Assembly: GCF_026965555.1 (NCBI RefSeq)
Contig: NZ_CP114040.1
Coordinates: 8,282,001-8,346,000, forward strand
DNA length: 64,000 nucleotides
From: Nannocystis punicea
GTDB taxonomy: Bacteria; Myxococcota_A; Polyangia; Nannocystales; Nannocystaceae
Direction: 5' to 3'
Shown here piece by piece: positions 1-8,997 of this stretch (within the stretch, counting starts at the first letter, position 1; the number at the start of each line of letters is the position of its first letter). The notes below the pieces were generated by a model. That model ran no database searches and was not told where the DNA came from. It was given only the letters and a program-made list of their open reading frames with translations. The translations under genes were made by a program, and so were the position numbers.

Positions 1-376
1 GGAGCTCGAGCCGGCGGGCCACGATCGGGATCGACACGTCGTACGCGTCGGCGAGGAGCAGGTCCGGCGCCGCCCTGCGGTACACCGCATCGAGGCCCCC
101 GGCCAGCAACCAGGCCACCCGCGCGTCGCGGCGGCGCTCCGCGTCGGCCTCACGCGTCGCCTGATCCATCCGCGCCCACGCGGCCTCCGTCTCCGCCGGA
201 AAGATGTCCTCGAGGTAAGGCCGGAACCCGACCCCCTGCGCCTCGCAGAAGCCGCGCCACCACGGCGTCAGCAGGTACTCGACGTGATGCCCGGCCGCCT
301 TCAATGCGCGCGCCAGCTTCAGCGTCGGCAGCACGTGCCCGTGTTCACGCAGCGTGTGGATCAGGATCCGCGCCAT
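1..376 (-). CDS. MGT/UGT-type glycosyltransferase, N-terminal part (cut by window edge)
   Basis: The reverse strand reads in frame from an ATG at 374-376 to the left edge, giving 125 codons. It begins MARILIHTLREHGHVLPTLK and continues with a LARALKAAGHHVEYL stretch. This is the usual start of GT-B glycosyltransferases of the macrolide/UDP-glucuronosyl type: a first beta strand, a HVLPTLxLARAL helix, then GHxV. Such enzymes move a sugar from a nucleotide donor to a small acceptor. The donor-binding C-terminal half lies outside the window, so substrate cannot be judged. The start lies about 30 nt inside the 3' end of the MFS gene, so the two are probably co-transcribed and translationally coupled. 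Confidence 0.75.
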   Translation of the reverse strand, partial: MARILIHTLREHGHVLPTLKLARALKAAGHHVEYLLTPWWRGFCEAQGVGFRPYLEDIFPAETEAAWARMDQATREADAERRRDARVAWLLAGGLDAVYRRAAPDLLLADAYDVSIPIVARRLEL

Positions 377-1598
377 CACCCGCTCCTTCGTTCGTCGGCG
401 ACATCCAGCGCGACAGCGGCAGCGCCAGCACCGCTGCGAGCGCCGCACAGCCGGCGGCGGTCCAGTAGAGCGCCGCGTAACCGGCCAGCGACGCGACCGC
501 GCCGAGGCCGAGCTCGGCGACGAAGCCGGCCACCGCCAGCGCCGCGCCGAGGGCCGCGCTGACCATCCCGCGGCCGCGGACCTTGTCGTAGAAGGTCGAG
601 TACAGCGCCGGCCACAACAGCAAGTGGCCGAGCCCCGTGGCGATCCCGAGCGCGATCATCCCCGCCTGCGTGCGGACCTCCGCCAGCCCCGCGCCCACGC
701 CGACCAGCAGCAACGCGCTGGCCACCACCACCGGCCCGCGACCGAGGCGATCGACGAGGTGACCCGCCGCCGCGCGACCGAGGGCGATCACCGCGAAGTA
801 GGCGGTGAACAGCGGCGTCACGCTGCCGAGCGCGCGCCGGGTCGAGAGCGCGGTGATGAACGACTCCTGGGCGACGAAGTGGATCGACAGCAGCGTGAAC
901 ACCCCCAGCAGCACCAGCACCCGCGGCCGCACGAAGTCGTGCACGAACTCGCGGCTCGACGGCGCGACCTCCTCGGCCGCCGGCGCCGGCGCGCGCGCGA
1001 CGACCCGCACGATCGCGTGCAGCACCGCCAGGCCCGCGAGCGCCTGGCACATCGCCGCGAAGCTCCAGCGCCCCAGCAGCCCCTCCGCCAGCGCCGAGCC
1101 GATCACGTTGCGCGACAGGCTGACGAACGCGAAGTAATACGCCAGCACCTGCGGCCTGCGCCCCGCGGGCACCGACGACACCACCGCCGCCACCACCCCG
1201 ACGTCGAGGTGCGCAGTGCCGAGGCTCATCAGCGCCACGCTGGCCGCCAGGCCGCCGACGCTGTCCGCCGCCGCCCCGGCGCACGCCAGTCCGAGCGCCT
1301 GCACCAGCGCCCCGCCGATCAGCATCGCCCGCAGGCGGTGCTGCGCCAGCCAGCCCGCCAGCGGCAGCGCCAGCATCCCGCCCAGGGTCGACGCCGCCAT
1401 CACCTCGCCGATGGTCGCCGGCGAGTGGCCCGCGCCCTCGAGGTGACCCGGCACGAAGCGCAGCGCCATCGAGGCGACAGGTCCCAGGCTCGCGGCCGCG
1501 AAGAACCCGACGAATCGCGGGTCGCGCCAGGGCAGCCCCGGCGCCGCGGCGACACTCGAGCTGGCGCGGTCGGGCCCTCGCATTCGCCGTGCGACCAA
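345..1598 (-). CDS. MFS transporter
   Basis: This 417-residue protein has about twelve hydrophobic segments, the normal size and pattern for a major facilitator transporter. A loop like GRAAAGHLVDRLGRG near residue 275 matches the conserved MFS cytoplasmic-loop motif. The middle carries a hydrophilic linker near residues 205-225, as expected between the two six-helix halves. The 3' end overlaps the downstream glycosyltransferase by about 32 nt. This suggests export of a glycosylated or otherwise modified small molecule, but that is inference. The start at 1598 follows the open frame; the Ser/Arg-rich first 20 residues make a slightly later start possible. Confidence 0.85.
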   Translation of the reverse strand: MVARRMRGPDRASSSVAAAPGLPWRDPRFVGFFAAASLGPVASMALRFVPGHLEGAGHSPATIGEVMAASTLGGMLALPLAGWLAQHRLRAMLIGGALVQALGLACAGAAADSVGGLAASVALMSLGTAHLDVGVVAAVVSSVPAGRRPQVLAYYFAFVSLSRNVIGSALAEGLLGRWSFAAMCQALAGLAVLHAIVRVVARAPAPAAEEVAPSSREFVHDFVRPRVLVLLGVFTLLSIHFVAQESFITALSTRRALGSVTPLFTAYFAVIALGRAAAGHLVDRLGRGPVVVASALLLVGVGAGLAEVRTQAGMIALGIATGLGHLLLWPALYSTFYDKVRGRGMVSAALGAALAVAGFVAELGLGAVASLAGYAALYWTAAGCAALAAVLALPLSRWMSPTNEGAGDGADPDPHAA

Positions 1599-1740
1599 TC
1601 TCGCACGACGCCGGCGCCGACGCGAGCCGGGGCGAGATCGCCCGCGTCGGCGCGGGGACCCCGGCGAACATCACCGGAACAGGGTCGGGCGCCGGCGGAG
1701 TCTCCGGATGCGCGCGAGCCCCAGGGCCGCCGCCCTGTCG

Positions 1741-2109
1741 CTATTTCTCCGCCTCGCTGCCCACGATCGTCACGCCCGTCCACGTGAAGACCTCGGTCGT
1801 CGGCGGGCCGAACGGCGCCTTGTTCGGATCGGTGCCCGACAGCGCGTGGACCGTCGATTTGAACCATACCTCGAATTCGTCCGAACTCGCAGCGTACTCC
1901 TCGACCTTCGCGCAATCCTCGACGCGCGTGACCACCAGGACCCACGGCCCGAACGGGGTGTGCTGAATGTGCCACGTGTCGAGGAGCACCCCGTAACGCT
2001 GATACGCCGCCTCGGCCTCGGCGCGACGGTGCCCCCGGAGGGCCGCCACGAACTCCATCAATTCGCCGACCGGACGGCGCAACGGGAATGCACGTACCGC
2101 GTAGGACAT
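1741..2109 (-). CDS. DUF6176-like small protein
   Basis: The ATG at 2107-2109 gives a 122-residue protein starting MSYAVRAFPLRRPVGELMEF. An upstream extension reads as Arg/Gly-rich filler, so the internal start was chosen. The order of features fits DUF6176: an N-terminal strand, a RAEAEAAYQRYGV helix, a TWHIQHTPFGPWVLVV strand pair, a helix ending in SSDEFEVWFK, and a VHALSGTDP tail. Family members look like small alpha+beta-barrel (ABM-like) proteins of unknown function. It stands alone on the minus strand between the MFS gene and the cyclophilin, with no evident operon partner. Confidence 0.7.
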   Translation of the reverse strand: MSYAVRAFPLRRPVGELMEFVAALRGHRRAEAEAAYQRYGVLLDTWHIQHTPFGPWVLVVTRVEDCAKVEEYAASSDEFEVWFKSTVHALSGTDPNKAPFGPPTTEVFTWTGVTIVGSEAEK

Positions 2110-2378
2110 ACCCGCGAACGTAGCACCGCACCCGGGCCCCGCGAGCGCGTCGCCCGCCCGATGCGATCCACGTCGCAACGCCTCGCCGCGCCCGGACGTC
2201 GCCGCGTCTCGACTGTGCGCCGCGTCGCCTCATTCGTCGGTCTCGACCCGGCCCCGCGATTCATGCCCCATGCCTCGCGCGATTCACTCCTCCGGCCCCG
2301 CGACCTCGCCCCGCCCGCGACGCTCGCGCCGGCGCGCCGAGCTTGTGCCCCGGCCCCGCGGCGGGCATCGTGGCGGCC

Positions 2379-3188
2379 ATGGCTTCCCGCGCGCCGCTCC
2401 TCGCCTCGCCCCTCCTCCTCCTCGCCCTCCTGCCCGGCTGCAACGGCGGCGAGAAGACCACCGCCGACGTCACCGCGACGATGGCCACCACCGACGCGAC
2501 CACCACCGCGCCCGGGACCACCACCGCGCCGGACACCACCGACGGCGAGAGCTCGACCGACCCCGGCACGGCCACCACCGACGCGCCGACCTCGAGCACC
2601 ACCACGACGGCCACCACCGCGCCGACCACCGAGGGCCCGACGACGGCCGACACCACCGCCGGCACGACCGCCGACACCACCACCGGCGTGATGCCCGGCA
2701 GCTGCGAGGGCGACGCGCCGCGGATCCGTCTGTCCACGACCATGGGCGACATGGTCGTCCAGCTCGACGCGGTCAACGCCCCGATCACCACCGCCAACTT
2801 CATCCACTATGTCGAGTCCGGCTTCTACGACGGCACCATCTTCCACCGCGTGATCGACGGCTTCGTCATCCAGGGCGGCGGCTTCACGCCCGACCTGGCG
2901 GAGAAGCCGACCGACCCGCCGATCCCGCTCGAGATCAGCCCCGCGCTGAAACACGTCGACGGCGCGATCTCGATGGCCCGCACCATGGACCCCGACAGCG
3001 CCACCTCGCAGTTCTTCCTCTGCGACGGCCCGCAGGACTTCCTCGACGGCGGCTACGCGGCCTTCGGGGTGCTGGTCGAGGGCTTCGACGTCCTCGCCGC
3101 CATCACCGCGGTCCCGACCACCAGCGAGAACGGCTACGACGACGTGCCCGTCACCGACGTGATCGTCAACTCGGCCGCCTGCGAGTGA
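2379..3188 (+). CDS. Cyclophilin-type peptidyl-prolyl isomerase lipoprotein
   Basis: From the ATG at 2379 the protein starts MASRAPLLASPLLLLALLPG and then C, a lipoprotein signal with an LPGC lipobox. A Thr/Ser/Asp/Gly linker of about 80 residues follows. The catalytic domain (roughly residues 105-265) has the cyclophilin signatures: a TTMGDMVVQLD strand, FYDGTIFHRVIDGFVIQGGG with the catalytic Arg, and SATSQFFLCDG. It probably catalyses proline isomerisation as a folding aid at the cell envelope. The frame is open from 2343, but the lipobox decides the start. The gene converges on the VIT/vWA gene, with a 14-bp repeat array between the stop codons. Confidence 0.9.
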   Translation: MASRAPLLASPLLLLALLPGCNGGEKTTADVTATMATTDATTTAPGTTTAPDTTDGESSTDPGTATTDAPTSSTTTTATTAPTTEGPTTADTTAGTTADTTTGVMPGSCEGDAPRIRLSTTMGDMVVQLDAVNAPITTANFIHYVESGFYDGTIFHRVIDGFVIQGGGFTPDLAEKPTDPPIPLEISPALKHVDGAISMARTMDPDSATSQFFLCDGPQDFLDGGYAAFGVLVEGFDVLAAITAVPTTSENGYDDVPVTDVIVNSAACE

Positions 3189-3226
3189 ATGTCCGCAGGG
3201 ACATGTTCCCGAGAGCATGTCCCTTC
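3185..3226. repeat. 14-bp RCATGY array (3 units)
   Basis: ATGTCC, ATGTTCC and ATGTCCC cores start at 3189, 3203 and 3217, exactly 14 bp apart. GGGACATG (3198-3205) and CATGTCCC (3216-3223) can also pair as a hairpin. The array lies just after one stop codon and before the opposing one; no T-run follows, so a classical terminator is not supported. Confidence 0.8.
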
Positions 3227-3246
3227 GAGCACAATAAAAGCCCGGC

Positions 3247-5277
3247 TCACCGGCGCGCCGGTCCGGCCGGCGGCACCGCCACGGTCCAGCGGGCCCGCGG
3301 GTCGACGAAGTCGCCGGTCGGCAGCGACAGCGCCCAGATCGCCTCGCGCAGGCAGGCGACGGCCCCGGCCGGGGCCGACGCGCGCACCTCGAGGTCGACC
3401 ACCTCGTCGTAGGTCGTCTCCAGCTCGACCTCGACGCCGCGCCCCACGCCGCCGCAGCCGAGCCAGCGAAACGCGACCTGGCCTTCGAGCCATGTCGGAC
3501 GATCGAGCCGGCCGCGGAAGCCGGCCCCGTGGCGACGACCGCGACCGGAGCCGGTCCCGCCGCCGCCCCCCTTGCCCACGCGCCGGTCCGGGCGCACCGG
3601 CTCGCGCACGAAGCCCTCGCGCGACGGCCCGGCCGTCGTCGCGGCCAGCACGTGGCTGGTCCACGGCGTCACCGCGCCGCCGCGCCGCGCGAGCCGCTGC
3701 GCCGCGGCCTCGTCGAGCCCCGCGACTGCGTCGGTCGCGAACGCCAGCGCGGCCCAGCGCCGCGACAGCGGACCGCTGCGACGCGCCTCGTGGACGAACG
3801 GCAGGTTCCACGTCCGCCCACGGACGGCGATCCGCTCGACCGGCCGCGCGAGCAGCCGCTGCTCCTCGACGCCCTCGCCCTCCGCCAGCGACGCGGGCAC
3901 GGACACAGAGGCATCCTCGAGATCGATCTGCAGCGCGTCGATCCGCACCGGCCGCGCCCACTCCTCGAACAACGCCGCCGCGCTCTCCGGCTCGCCCTCG
4001 CCCGCCGCTGCCTGCCACACCACCCCGCCCGTGCCCGCCGCGACCGCGGCCCACGCGTGTCCGTCGTCGCGCCGCAGCGCCGGCTCGTCGTCGGCCACCG
4101 CCGCCAGGTGGACGATCGCGCCGGTCTCGGCGGCCGCGACCGCGTGCGTCGCCGGCGAGCGCGACGACGCGGTCATGAAGTCCGTCAAGAGCAACACTCG
4201 ACGCGGCGCATCGGCGGGCGCCTCCGCGAACAACGCCCGCGCCTCGCGCAACGCGAGCCCCACGTCGCTGCCGTTGGCGAGCGACGGCGTCGCTTCGGCC
4301 AGGAGCTCGAGCGCCCGTTCGACGGACACCCAGCCGTCGCTCCACCGCCGCACTCGCCGATCGAACCGCAAGACCGCGACGCGGGCCGCGAGCCCCGGCG
4401 CCCGGAGATGCTCGAGGTAGGCCCGCGCGGCCCGCCGCTGGGCCTCGTCGACGCCGGCCCCCAGCGATCGCGACGCGTCGAGCGCGACGACCACGTGCAC
4501 GCAGTGGGGGATCCGCAGCAACGGACCGGCCACAGTGACGCGCCAGTGGACGAACGCCTGTTCGCTGCTCGCCGCGATCGCGGCCAGCTCCAGCTCGACC
4601 GCAGGCCGAGCCGCGGGCACCAGCGCGACCTCGTGAGGCCCGTCGAGCGCCAGACGGTGCCCCGAGCGGACGAACTCGCCGTCGACCCGCAATCGATCGG
4701 CGCGCCCGCTCGCGTGCACGATCAGCTCGGCCGGCGCTCCGTCGAGGCCGGTCTCGTCGAACGCGATCACCCAGCGGCCATCCTCCCAGGTCGCCGGCAG
4801 CTCGAGCGTGGTCTCGACGGTCCGCTCGCGCCCGGCCGCGACGGGGAACACCTGCAGCGACAGCGAACCGGGCCCGACCCACGCGAGCAGCGCGGCGTCG
4901 CCGGGCTCGCGGCGCTGCTGCGGGTCGAAGCCCGTGGCCCGCTGATGGCGCCCTCTCGCCTCGTCGACCGCGAGCGCCGTGCCCCTGAGCCACGACCGCC
5001 CGTCGCGCTCGCGCAGGCGAAGACCCGTGGCCACTGCGCGGTCCGGCAGCGACAGCCCATAGACGACCTCGTCGGCGCGCGCGGCCGGGTTGTACACCGT
5101 CCGCCGCACGGTCGCGGTGGCGTAGCCGGGGGCGAACCGCAGCTCGATGACGTGCTCGCGCTCGCGCAGCCGGGCGCCGCGGGTGCCGTGCAGGGTATCG
5201 CCCGCCGCGGCCTCGCTCACCGCCCCGAGACCCGCGACGAGGACCGCCGCGACGAACCAGCGAAGCGCGAACTGCAT
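3247..5277 (-). CDS. VIT and vWA domain protein, secreted
   Basis: This 676-residue protein starts MQFALRWFVAAVLVAGLGAV, a plausible signal peptide. Residues 30-150 form a VIT (inter-alpha-trypsin inhibitor) domain, shown by RRTVYNPAARADEVVYGLSLP and GRHQRATG. Near residue 285 a von Willebrand factor A domain begins with VHVVVALDASRSLG, giving the DxSxS metal-binding MIDAS. Near residue 350 a further aspartate sits in VLLLTDFM. The C-terminal 200 residues are less conserved and contain a Gly/Arg-rich patch (VGKGGGGGTGSGRGRRHG). VIT-vWA proteins are usually surface or periplasmic adhesion/complex-forming proteins; no partner is evident here. Confidence 0.85.
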   Translation of the reverse strand: MQFALRWFVAAVLVAGLGAVSEAAAGDTLHGTRGARLREREHVIELRFAPGYATATVRRTVYNPAARADEVVYGLSLPDRAVATGLRLRERDGRSWLRGTALAVDEARGRHQRATGFDPQQRREPGDAALLAWVGPGSLSLQVFPVAAGRERTVETTLELPATWEDGRWVIAFDETGLDGAPAELIVHASGRADRLRVDGEFVRSGHRLALDGPHEVALVPAARPAVELELAAIAASSEQAFVHWRVTVAGPLLRIPHCVHVVVALDASRSLGAGVDEAQRRAARAYLEHLRAPGLAARVAVLRFDRRVRRWSDGWVSVERALELLAEATPSLANGSDVGLALREARALFAEAPADAPRRVLLLTDFMTASSRSPATHAVAAAETGAIVHLAAVADDEPALRRDDGHAWAAVAAGTGGVVWQAAAGEGEPESAAALFEEWARPVRIDALQIDLEDASVSVPASLAEGEGVEEQRLLARPVERIAVRGRTWNLPFVHEARRSGPLSRRWAALAFATDAVAGLDEAAAQRLARRGGAVTPWTSHVLAATTAGPSREGFVREPVRPDRRVGKGGGGGTGSGRGRRHGAGFRGRLDRPTWLEGQVAFRWLGCGGVGRGVEVELETTYDEVVDLEVRASAPAGAVACLREAIWALSLPTGDFVDPRARWTVAVPPAGPARR

Positions 5278-5790
5278 GCTCGAGCCAACCTACGCCGGGC
5301 GACCGACGGCGGTCTACACGAGCCACGCTCGTGCCCTCCACGCGTACGGGCGAGGATGGCATACACGGCGACGGTGCCCGACCTGTGTGGCAGGCACCAA
5401 AGTCGCTCACCGCCCGCCCTGGATTCGCCGCGCCGCTGAATGATGCCAGGGGGTGCTCGCATTCTCACGAGCGATCGTCTCCCAATCACCATCGATCGAC
5501 TTCGTGCAGTCTGGTTGAAGCCCACGCGCCGCGCGGAGACTCGCTCGCTACGGCCTCATGCACCCTTCCCGCAGCCGCGGCGAGGCGCCCGCTCCGCCGC
5601 CTGCGCCGGCCCGCGACGGCCATCCGCGACGGCCGGGTCCGGTCGGCCACGTTGATGCAACTTTTAGCTGACAGCCTCGGGCGGCCGACTACCCTCAGAA
5701 GTCCTGGCCTCCTCTGCCGGAGGCCGTCCCTCCCCCCGCCCGGAGCAGGCCGTCCGGAGCTCTCGCCACGCCCCGAAGGAATCAGCCGTC
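5278..5790. other. Intergenic region, no gene seen
   Basis: This 513-bp stretch separates divergent genes. Open frames on both strands read as Arg/Pro/Ala-rich filler without family resemblance or ribosome-binding sites. Promoters for the flanking genes should be here, but no convincing -35/-10 pair was identified. Confidence 0.5.
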
Positions 5791-6165
5791 ATGTCGTTCC
5801 GGTCCCCTCGTCCCAGCGTCCGCGGATTCTCGAGCGGCGCCCTCTTCGCCACCCTCGCCCTGTTCTTCGCCCTCTACGGCACCATCCTCAACATCGCCGA
5901 GGCGAGCCGCGCGCTGGCTGCCAGCAAGGAGTCGCTGGCCAACAGCAAGCGCGTCGCCGTCGCGGCGCTCGACCACCGACGCGACCCCGCCACCCACTCG
6001 CGCACCCGCATCGCGCGGTGGTGCGATGCTCCCGACGCAGCGCCCGCGACCTCGTCGGCCGCGCACCTCGACTGCCTCGGCGAACCGCCGCGCGGGGCGG
6101 GCCGCAACGTCGCCATCCGGACCGCCAGCTACACGCCCGAAGACCGCGGCCAGCGGCTCCGCTGA
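5791..6165 (+). CDS. Small single-pass membrane protein, unknown
   Basis: The frame encodes 124 residues. A Ser/Arg-rich start is followed by a hydrophobic segment at about residues 17-37 (ALFATLALFFALYGTILNIA). A short helix follows (AEASRALAASKESLANSKRV), then a polar tail with two cysteines (RWCDAP and LDCLGE). An AAGGAA-like ribosome-binding site lies about 11 nt before the ATG. The likely topology is an inner-membrane anchor with an exposed C-terminus. No family was recognised. The tail has the Arg/Pro-rich look of chance frames, so the gene, or its 3' half, may not be real. Confidence 0.45.
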   Translation: MSFRSPRPSVRGFSSGALFATLALFFALYGTILNIAEASRALAASKESLANSKRVAVAALDHRRDPATHSRTRIARWCDAPDAAPATSSAAHLDCLGEPPRGAGRNVAIRTASYTPEDRGQRLR

Positions 6166-6445
6166 CCGCCGCGGCGATGACGGCGGCTCCGGCTCGCACG
6201 CGTCCGCGCCCCGCTCCAGGCCGCCACGCAACATCCCCAAGGGCCGTCGGCCGCACGGGCCGCCTCGCCCGCCGCCGACGCCGCGAGCTCCCGAGAACCT
6301 GCATCGAACCAGGCGAACAAGCCGAGCCCGGTCGGCTGCAGGTGCTCGCGCAGGACAGCGCCGACCACACCGTGCCCGGCGCCGGTCCCGACAATGCGAG
6401 CACGTGGTACCCCCAATCGCGGGACCGCGGAGGACCTCCGCGAAC

Positions 6446-7570
6446 TCAGCCCGGCGGCTCGAACGTCGAGCAGGCGGTGTCGATGACGCTGACCGCCGCG
6501 TCGAAGAACGGCGCGTAGTCGGGCGAGCAGATCGAGCCCCAGCTGCCGTACGTGAACGACTCCGCGAACTGGCGCAGGCGCGGCGAGGCCTCGGCCTGGC
6601 CGGTGCACACGGGATTGGGCTGGTCGGGGTCGCCGATGAGGCCGAGGACGACGATGTTCTTCTCGAGCCCGTACTTGGCCGCCACCAGCGCCGCGTTCCA
6701 GCCGACCGGGTTGCCGTTCGACTCCTCGTCGTCCTCCTCGTCGGTGATGAAGGTGACGACCAGGAGCGCGTCCTTGCGCAGGAAGCCGTCGTTGCACGCG
6801 CCGACCTTGTTGAGCGTCCCGACCGACGAGACCATCGCCTCCATCGGCCGCTCGCTGCCGTCGCCGTTGGTCCCGACCTTGGCCAGACACTCGAAGGTGC
6901 TGGCGAGGTTCGGCTGGCCGTCGATCATGTAGCGGTTGCCGCCGACCACCCCGCACTCGCTGTCGCTCGGGTCCTTGGTGAGGCCCACGCCCAGCGTCGC
7001 GTCACAGCCCTCGGGCTGCGGCAGCATGGTGCACGGGTAGCCCTCGCACTCGGGGAAGAACGTGCACAGGACCAGGCACTCCTGCAAGAACGCGTTGCCG
7101 GCGTCGGTGTCGATCACCATGATGTGATAGTCCTCCGCCATCACCGTGTTCTGGATCGACGAGATGAAGCCGTCGAAGCTGACCGCCAGCGCCTCCTGCT
7201 CCTCCGCCATCGAGCCCGAGTTGTCGACCACGAACAGGAAGTCGATCTTCTGACAGCCGCCCTCCGGCTCGCCGGTCTCGGGCATCGGATCGATCGGCCC
7301 GGTGTCCTCGCCGACGTCGAACTTGACCCCCTCCGACGCCCCGCCGCCGGTCGGGTTGGCCGTCGAGCCCTCGGAGGTCTCGCTCCCGCCCAGGGTCCCC
7401 GTGCCGCCCTGCTCCGTCGTCTCCCCCGTGGTATCCGGGACCGTCGCCGTGATCTGCGGGAGCGTCCCGATCGACGAGATCGAGGTCTGTTGCGTGTCCC
7501 GACTCTCGTCGGTCTCGCCGCAGGCGGCGAGCAGCGCGGTGCAGATGCAAGCAGTAGAGAAGTGGCGCAT
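6446..7570 (-). CDS. vWA domain lipoprotein
   Basis: The ATG at 7568-7570 gives MRHFSTACICTALLAACGET, a clear lipoprotein signal with LAAC lipobox; the frame is open to 7585. A Thr/Gly/Ser linker of about 90 residues leads to a vWA domain. It begins near residue 120 with KIDFLFVVDNSGSMAEEQEA, which holds an intact DxSxS MIDAS. Later strands include MVIDTDAG and LVVTFITDEEDDEE. Cysteine pairs such as CLVLCTFFPECEGYPC suggest disulfide bonds in an extracytoplasmic domain. Related proteins are common in myxobacteria and of unknown ligand. The gene is unlinked to its neighbours. Confidence 0.88.
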   Translation of the reverse strand: MRHFSTACICTALLAACGETDESRDTQQTSISSIGTLPQITATVPDTTGETTEQGGTGTLGGSETSEGSTANPTGGGASEGVKFDVGEDTGPIDPMPETGEPEGGCQKIDFLFVVDNSGSMAEEQEALAVSFDGFISSIQNTVMAEDYHIMVIDTDAGNAFLQECLVLCTFFPECEGYPCTMLPQPEGCDATLGVGLTKDPSDSECGVVGGNRYMIDGQPNLASTFECLAKVGTNGDGSERPMEAMVSSVGTLNKVGACNDGFLRKDALLVVTFITDEEDDEESNGNPVGWNAALVAAKYGLEKNIVVLGLIGDPDQPNPVCTGQAEASPRLRQFAESFTYGSWGSICSPDYAPFFDAAVSVIDTACSTFEPPG

Positions 7571-8475
7571 GGTCCCCCGCACCATATCCAGGAGTCACGC
7601 CGGATGTCGAGCGCACTTCTCCCGCGGCCGTCGCCCGACGCGACCGCAAAGGCCCGCTCGACGGCGTTTCGCGCCCGAGCCCCAGCCAAGCTCACAGCGC
7701 CGGGTCTGTGCGTAGAGCCGAGCGATTTCGCACGACTCGGCGGCCGGCCCTCGTCGCCTCGGCGCATGACGAGGTTGTCACGTTCCGCCGATCTCCATTC
7801 TCCGGCCCCGGCCCAATGATGCCACCACGCAGCCGCGACGGCTCCGCCACTCGCAGCGCCCGAAACCTTTTTTAAAGCGCCGTCGGCGGGCGTGATCGAG
7901 TCCTACGAATGAACGGCCTGCGACGCGCGCACCGTCGGTCGCGGCAAGGACGATCGTCGCCCTCGATCCTTCGGCTCCGATCGGCCGCTCTCCGAGCTCT
8001 GCAGCGGACGCGCAGCTCGCCGCGAGGCGCTCCTGAGTCGAATGCTCGCACGAGCTCGCGCGCGGTCCGGCGGGGTGAGTCCTTCAAGGTCGCCCCGAGT
8101 TCATCGCAGCATTCGCTGTCCGCGATCTCGACGAAATGCCGACACGCGGGCTCCGGCGCATGGCTCATGCGCCGGCCCCCGCGACTCGGCGGACCTCCTT
8201 CGCTCAGCGCCGACACGCGGGCCGAGAGCACACCGTCCGAGCGGCGCCGAACGAACGTCTCCGCGGCCTGCGCCCTGGCGCACCCTCCCAAGATGGCCAG
8301 GGCGACAGGCCGCGGGGACGACCGCTCGATCCGTCGGTCCGTGCCCCCGCGCCGTTTGCCGGCGCGGGGGCCCGTCGCGGTGACAGCGGTGGATCGCCGC
8401 TCCGCGATGATTCGCGCTCCCGAGTGCGACCTCGCCGGCGCGCCGGACGAGGCTGCGCTCCTCGGGTCAAGAGCC
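7571..8475. other. Intergenic region of about 900 bp, no gene seen
   Basis: Open frames on either strand here are Arg/Ala/Ser-rich and none shows a recognisable domain, a signal peptide or a good ribosome-binding site. A short poly-A/T patch near 7866-7875 is the only compositional break. A small RNA cannot be excluded by eye. Confidence 0.45.
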
Positions 8476-8997
8476 TCAGACTTCGTTCACGTTGAGCTCG
8501 AGGCAGGTCTGCGTGTCGATGAAGATGGCATCGTCGTCGAGGTCGCTGTCATCGCGGTCGCCGATGCCCTGACCCCAGCCGCCCCACGGGCCGATGCCCT
8601 GACCCCAGCCGCCCCACGGGCCGATGCCGGGGCCCCAGTCGCCCCAGCGGGCCTTCTCCGAGGGCGCGCAGAACATGGCGCCCTCGCCGTCGCACTGGCT
8701 GCGGCAGGTGGCGGTGTCGTCGGCCGTGTTGTCGCAGCTGGCGAGACAGGTGGGGCCGGTCAGGGTGTCGCAATCGTAGGCGCGATTGCTGCCCGTCTGG
8801 ACGAAGATCTGGGTCTGGACGCAGACCGCGAGCAGCACGTCCTGCTGGTCGAGGCCGCACTCGAACTGGTCACCACCCCAGCACCACTCGGCCGGGTGGG
8901 CCGGGATTGCGAGGGGACGGGCCATCGACGGGGCGGCCGCGAGGATCGGCAGGGCGAAGGCCACGGCGGGGCACAACATGAGGATCTTGCGCAACAT
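8476..8997 (-). CDS. Secreted Cys-rich protein with GPWGGWGQGI repeats
   Basis: The ATG at 8995-8997 follows a good AAGGAA site and gives a 173-residue protein starting MLRKILMLCPAVAFALPILA, a signal peptide with an Ala-x-Ala end. A longer upstream frame reads as Arg/Glu filler. The mature part has paired cysteines (WCWGGDQFECG, CLASCDNTADDTATCRSQC). A tandem GPWGGWGQGI segment follows, encoded by two identical 30-bp repeats and a degenerate third. The C-terminus is acidic (DRDDSDLDDDAIFIDTQTC). It is probably exported; the acidic tail could bind cations. No family was recognised. Confidence 0.75.
   Translation of the reverse strand: MLRKILMLCPAVAFALPILAAAPSMARPLAIPAHPAEWCWGGDQFECGLDQQDVLLAVCVQTQIFVQTGSNRAYDCDTLTGPTCLASCDNTADDTATCRSQCDGEGAMFCAPSEKARWGDWGPGIGPWGGWGQGIGPWGGWGQGIGDRDDSDLDDDAIFIDTQTCLELNVNEV
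8561..8650. repeat. 30-bp tandem repeat, two perfect copies plus one degenerate
   Basis: Bases 8561-8590 and 8591-8620 are identical; 8621-8650 is a diverged third copy. The unit is a multiple of three and encodes the ten-residue GPWGGWGQGI repeat on the minus strand. Confidence 0.9.

Noticed and set aside
7860..7885. Rho-independent terminator near a short poly-T
   Set aside because: The adjoining inverted repeat is too short and no gene ends close to it.
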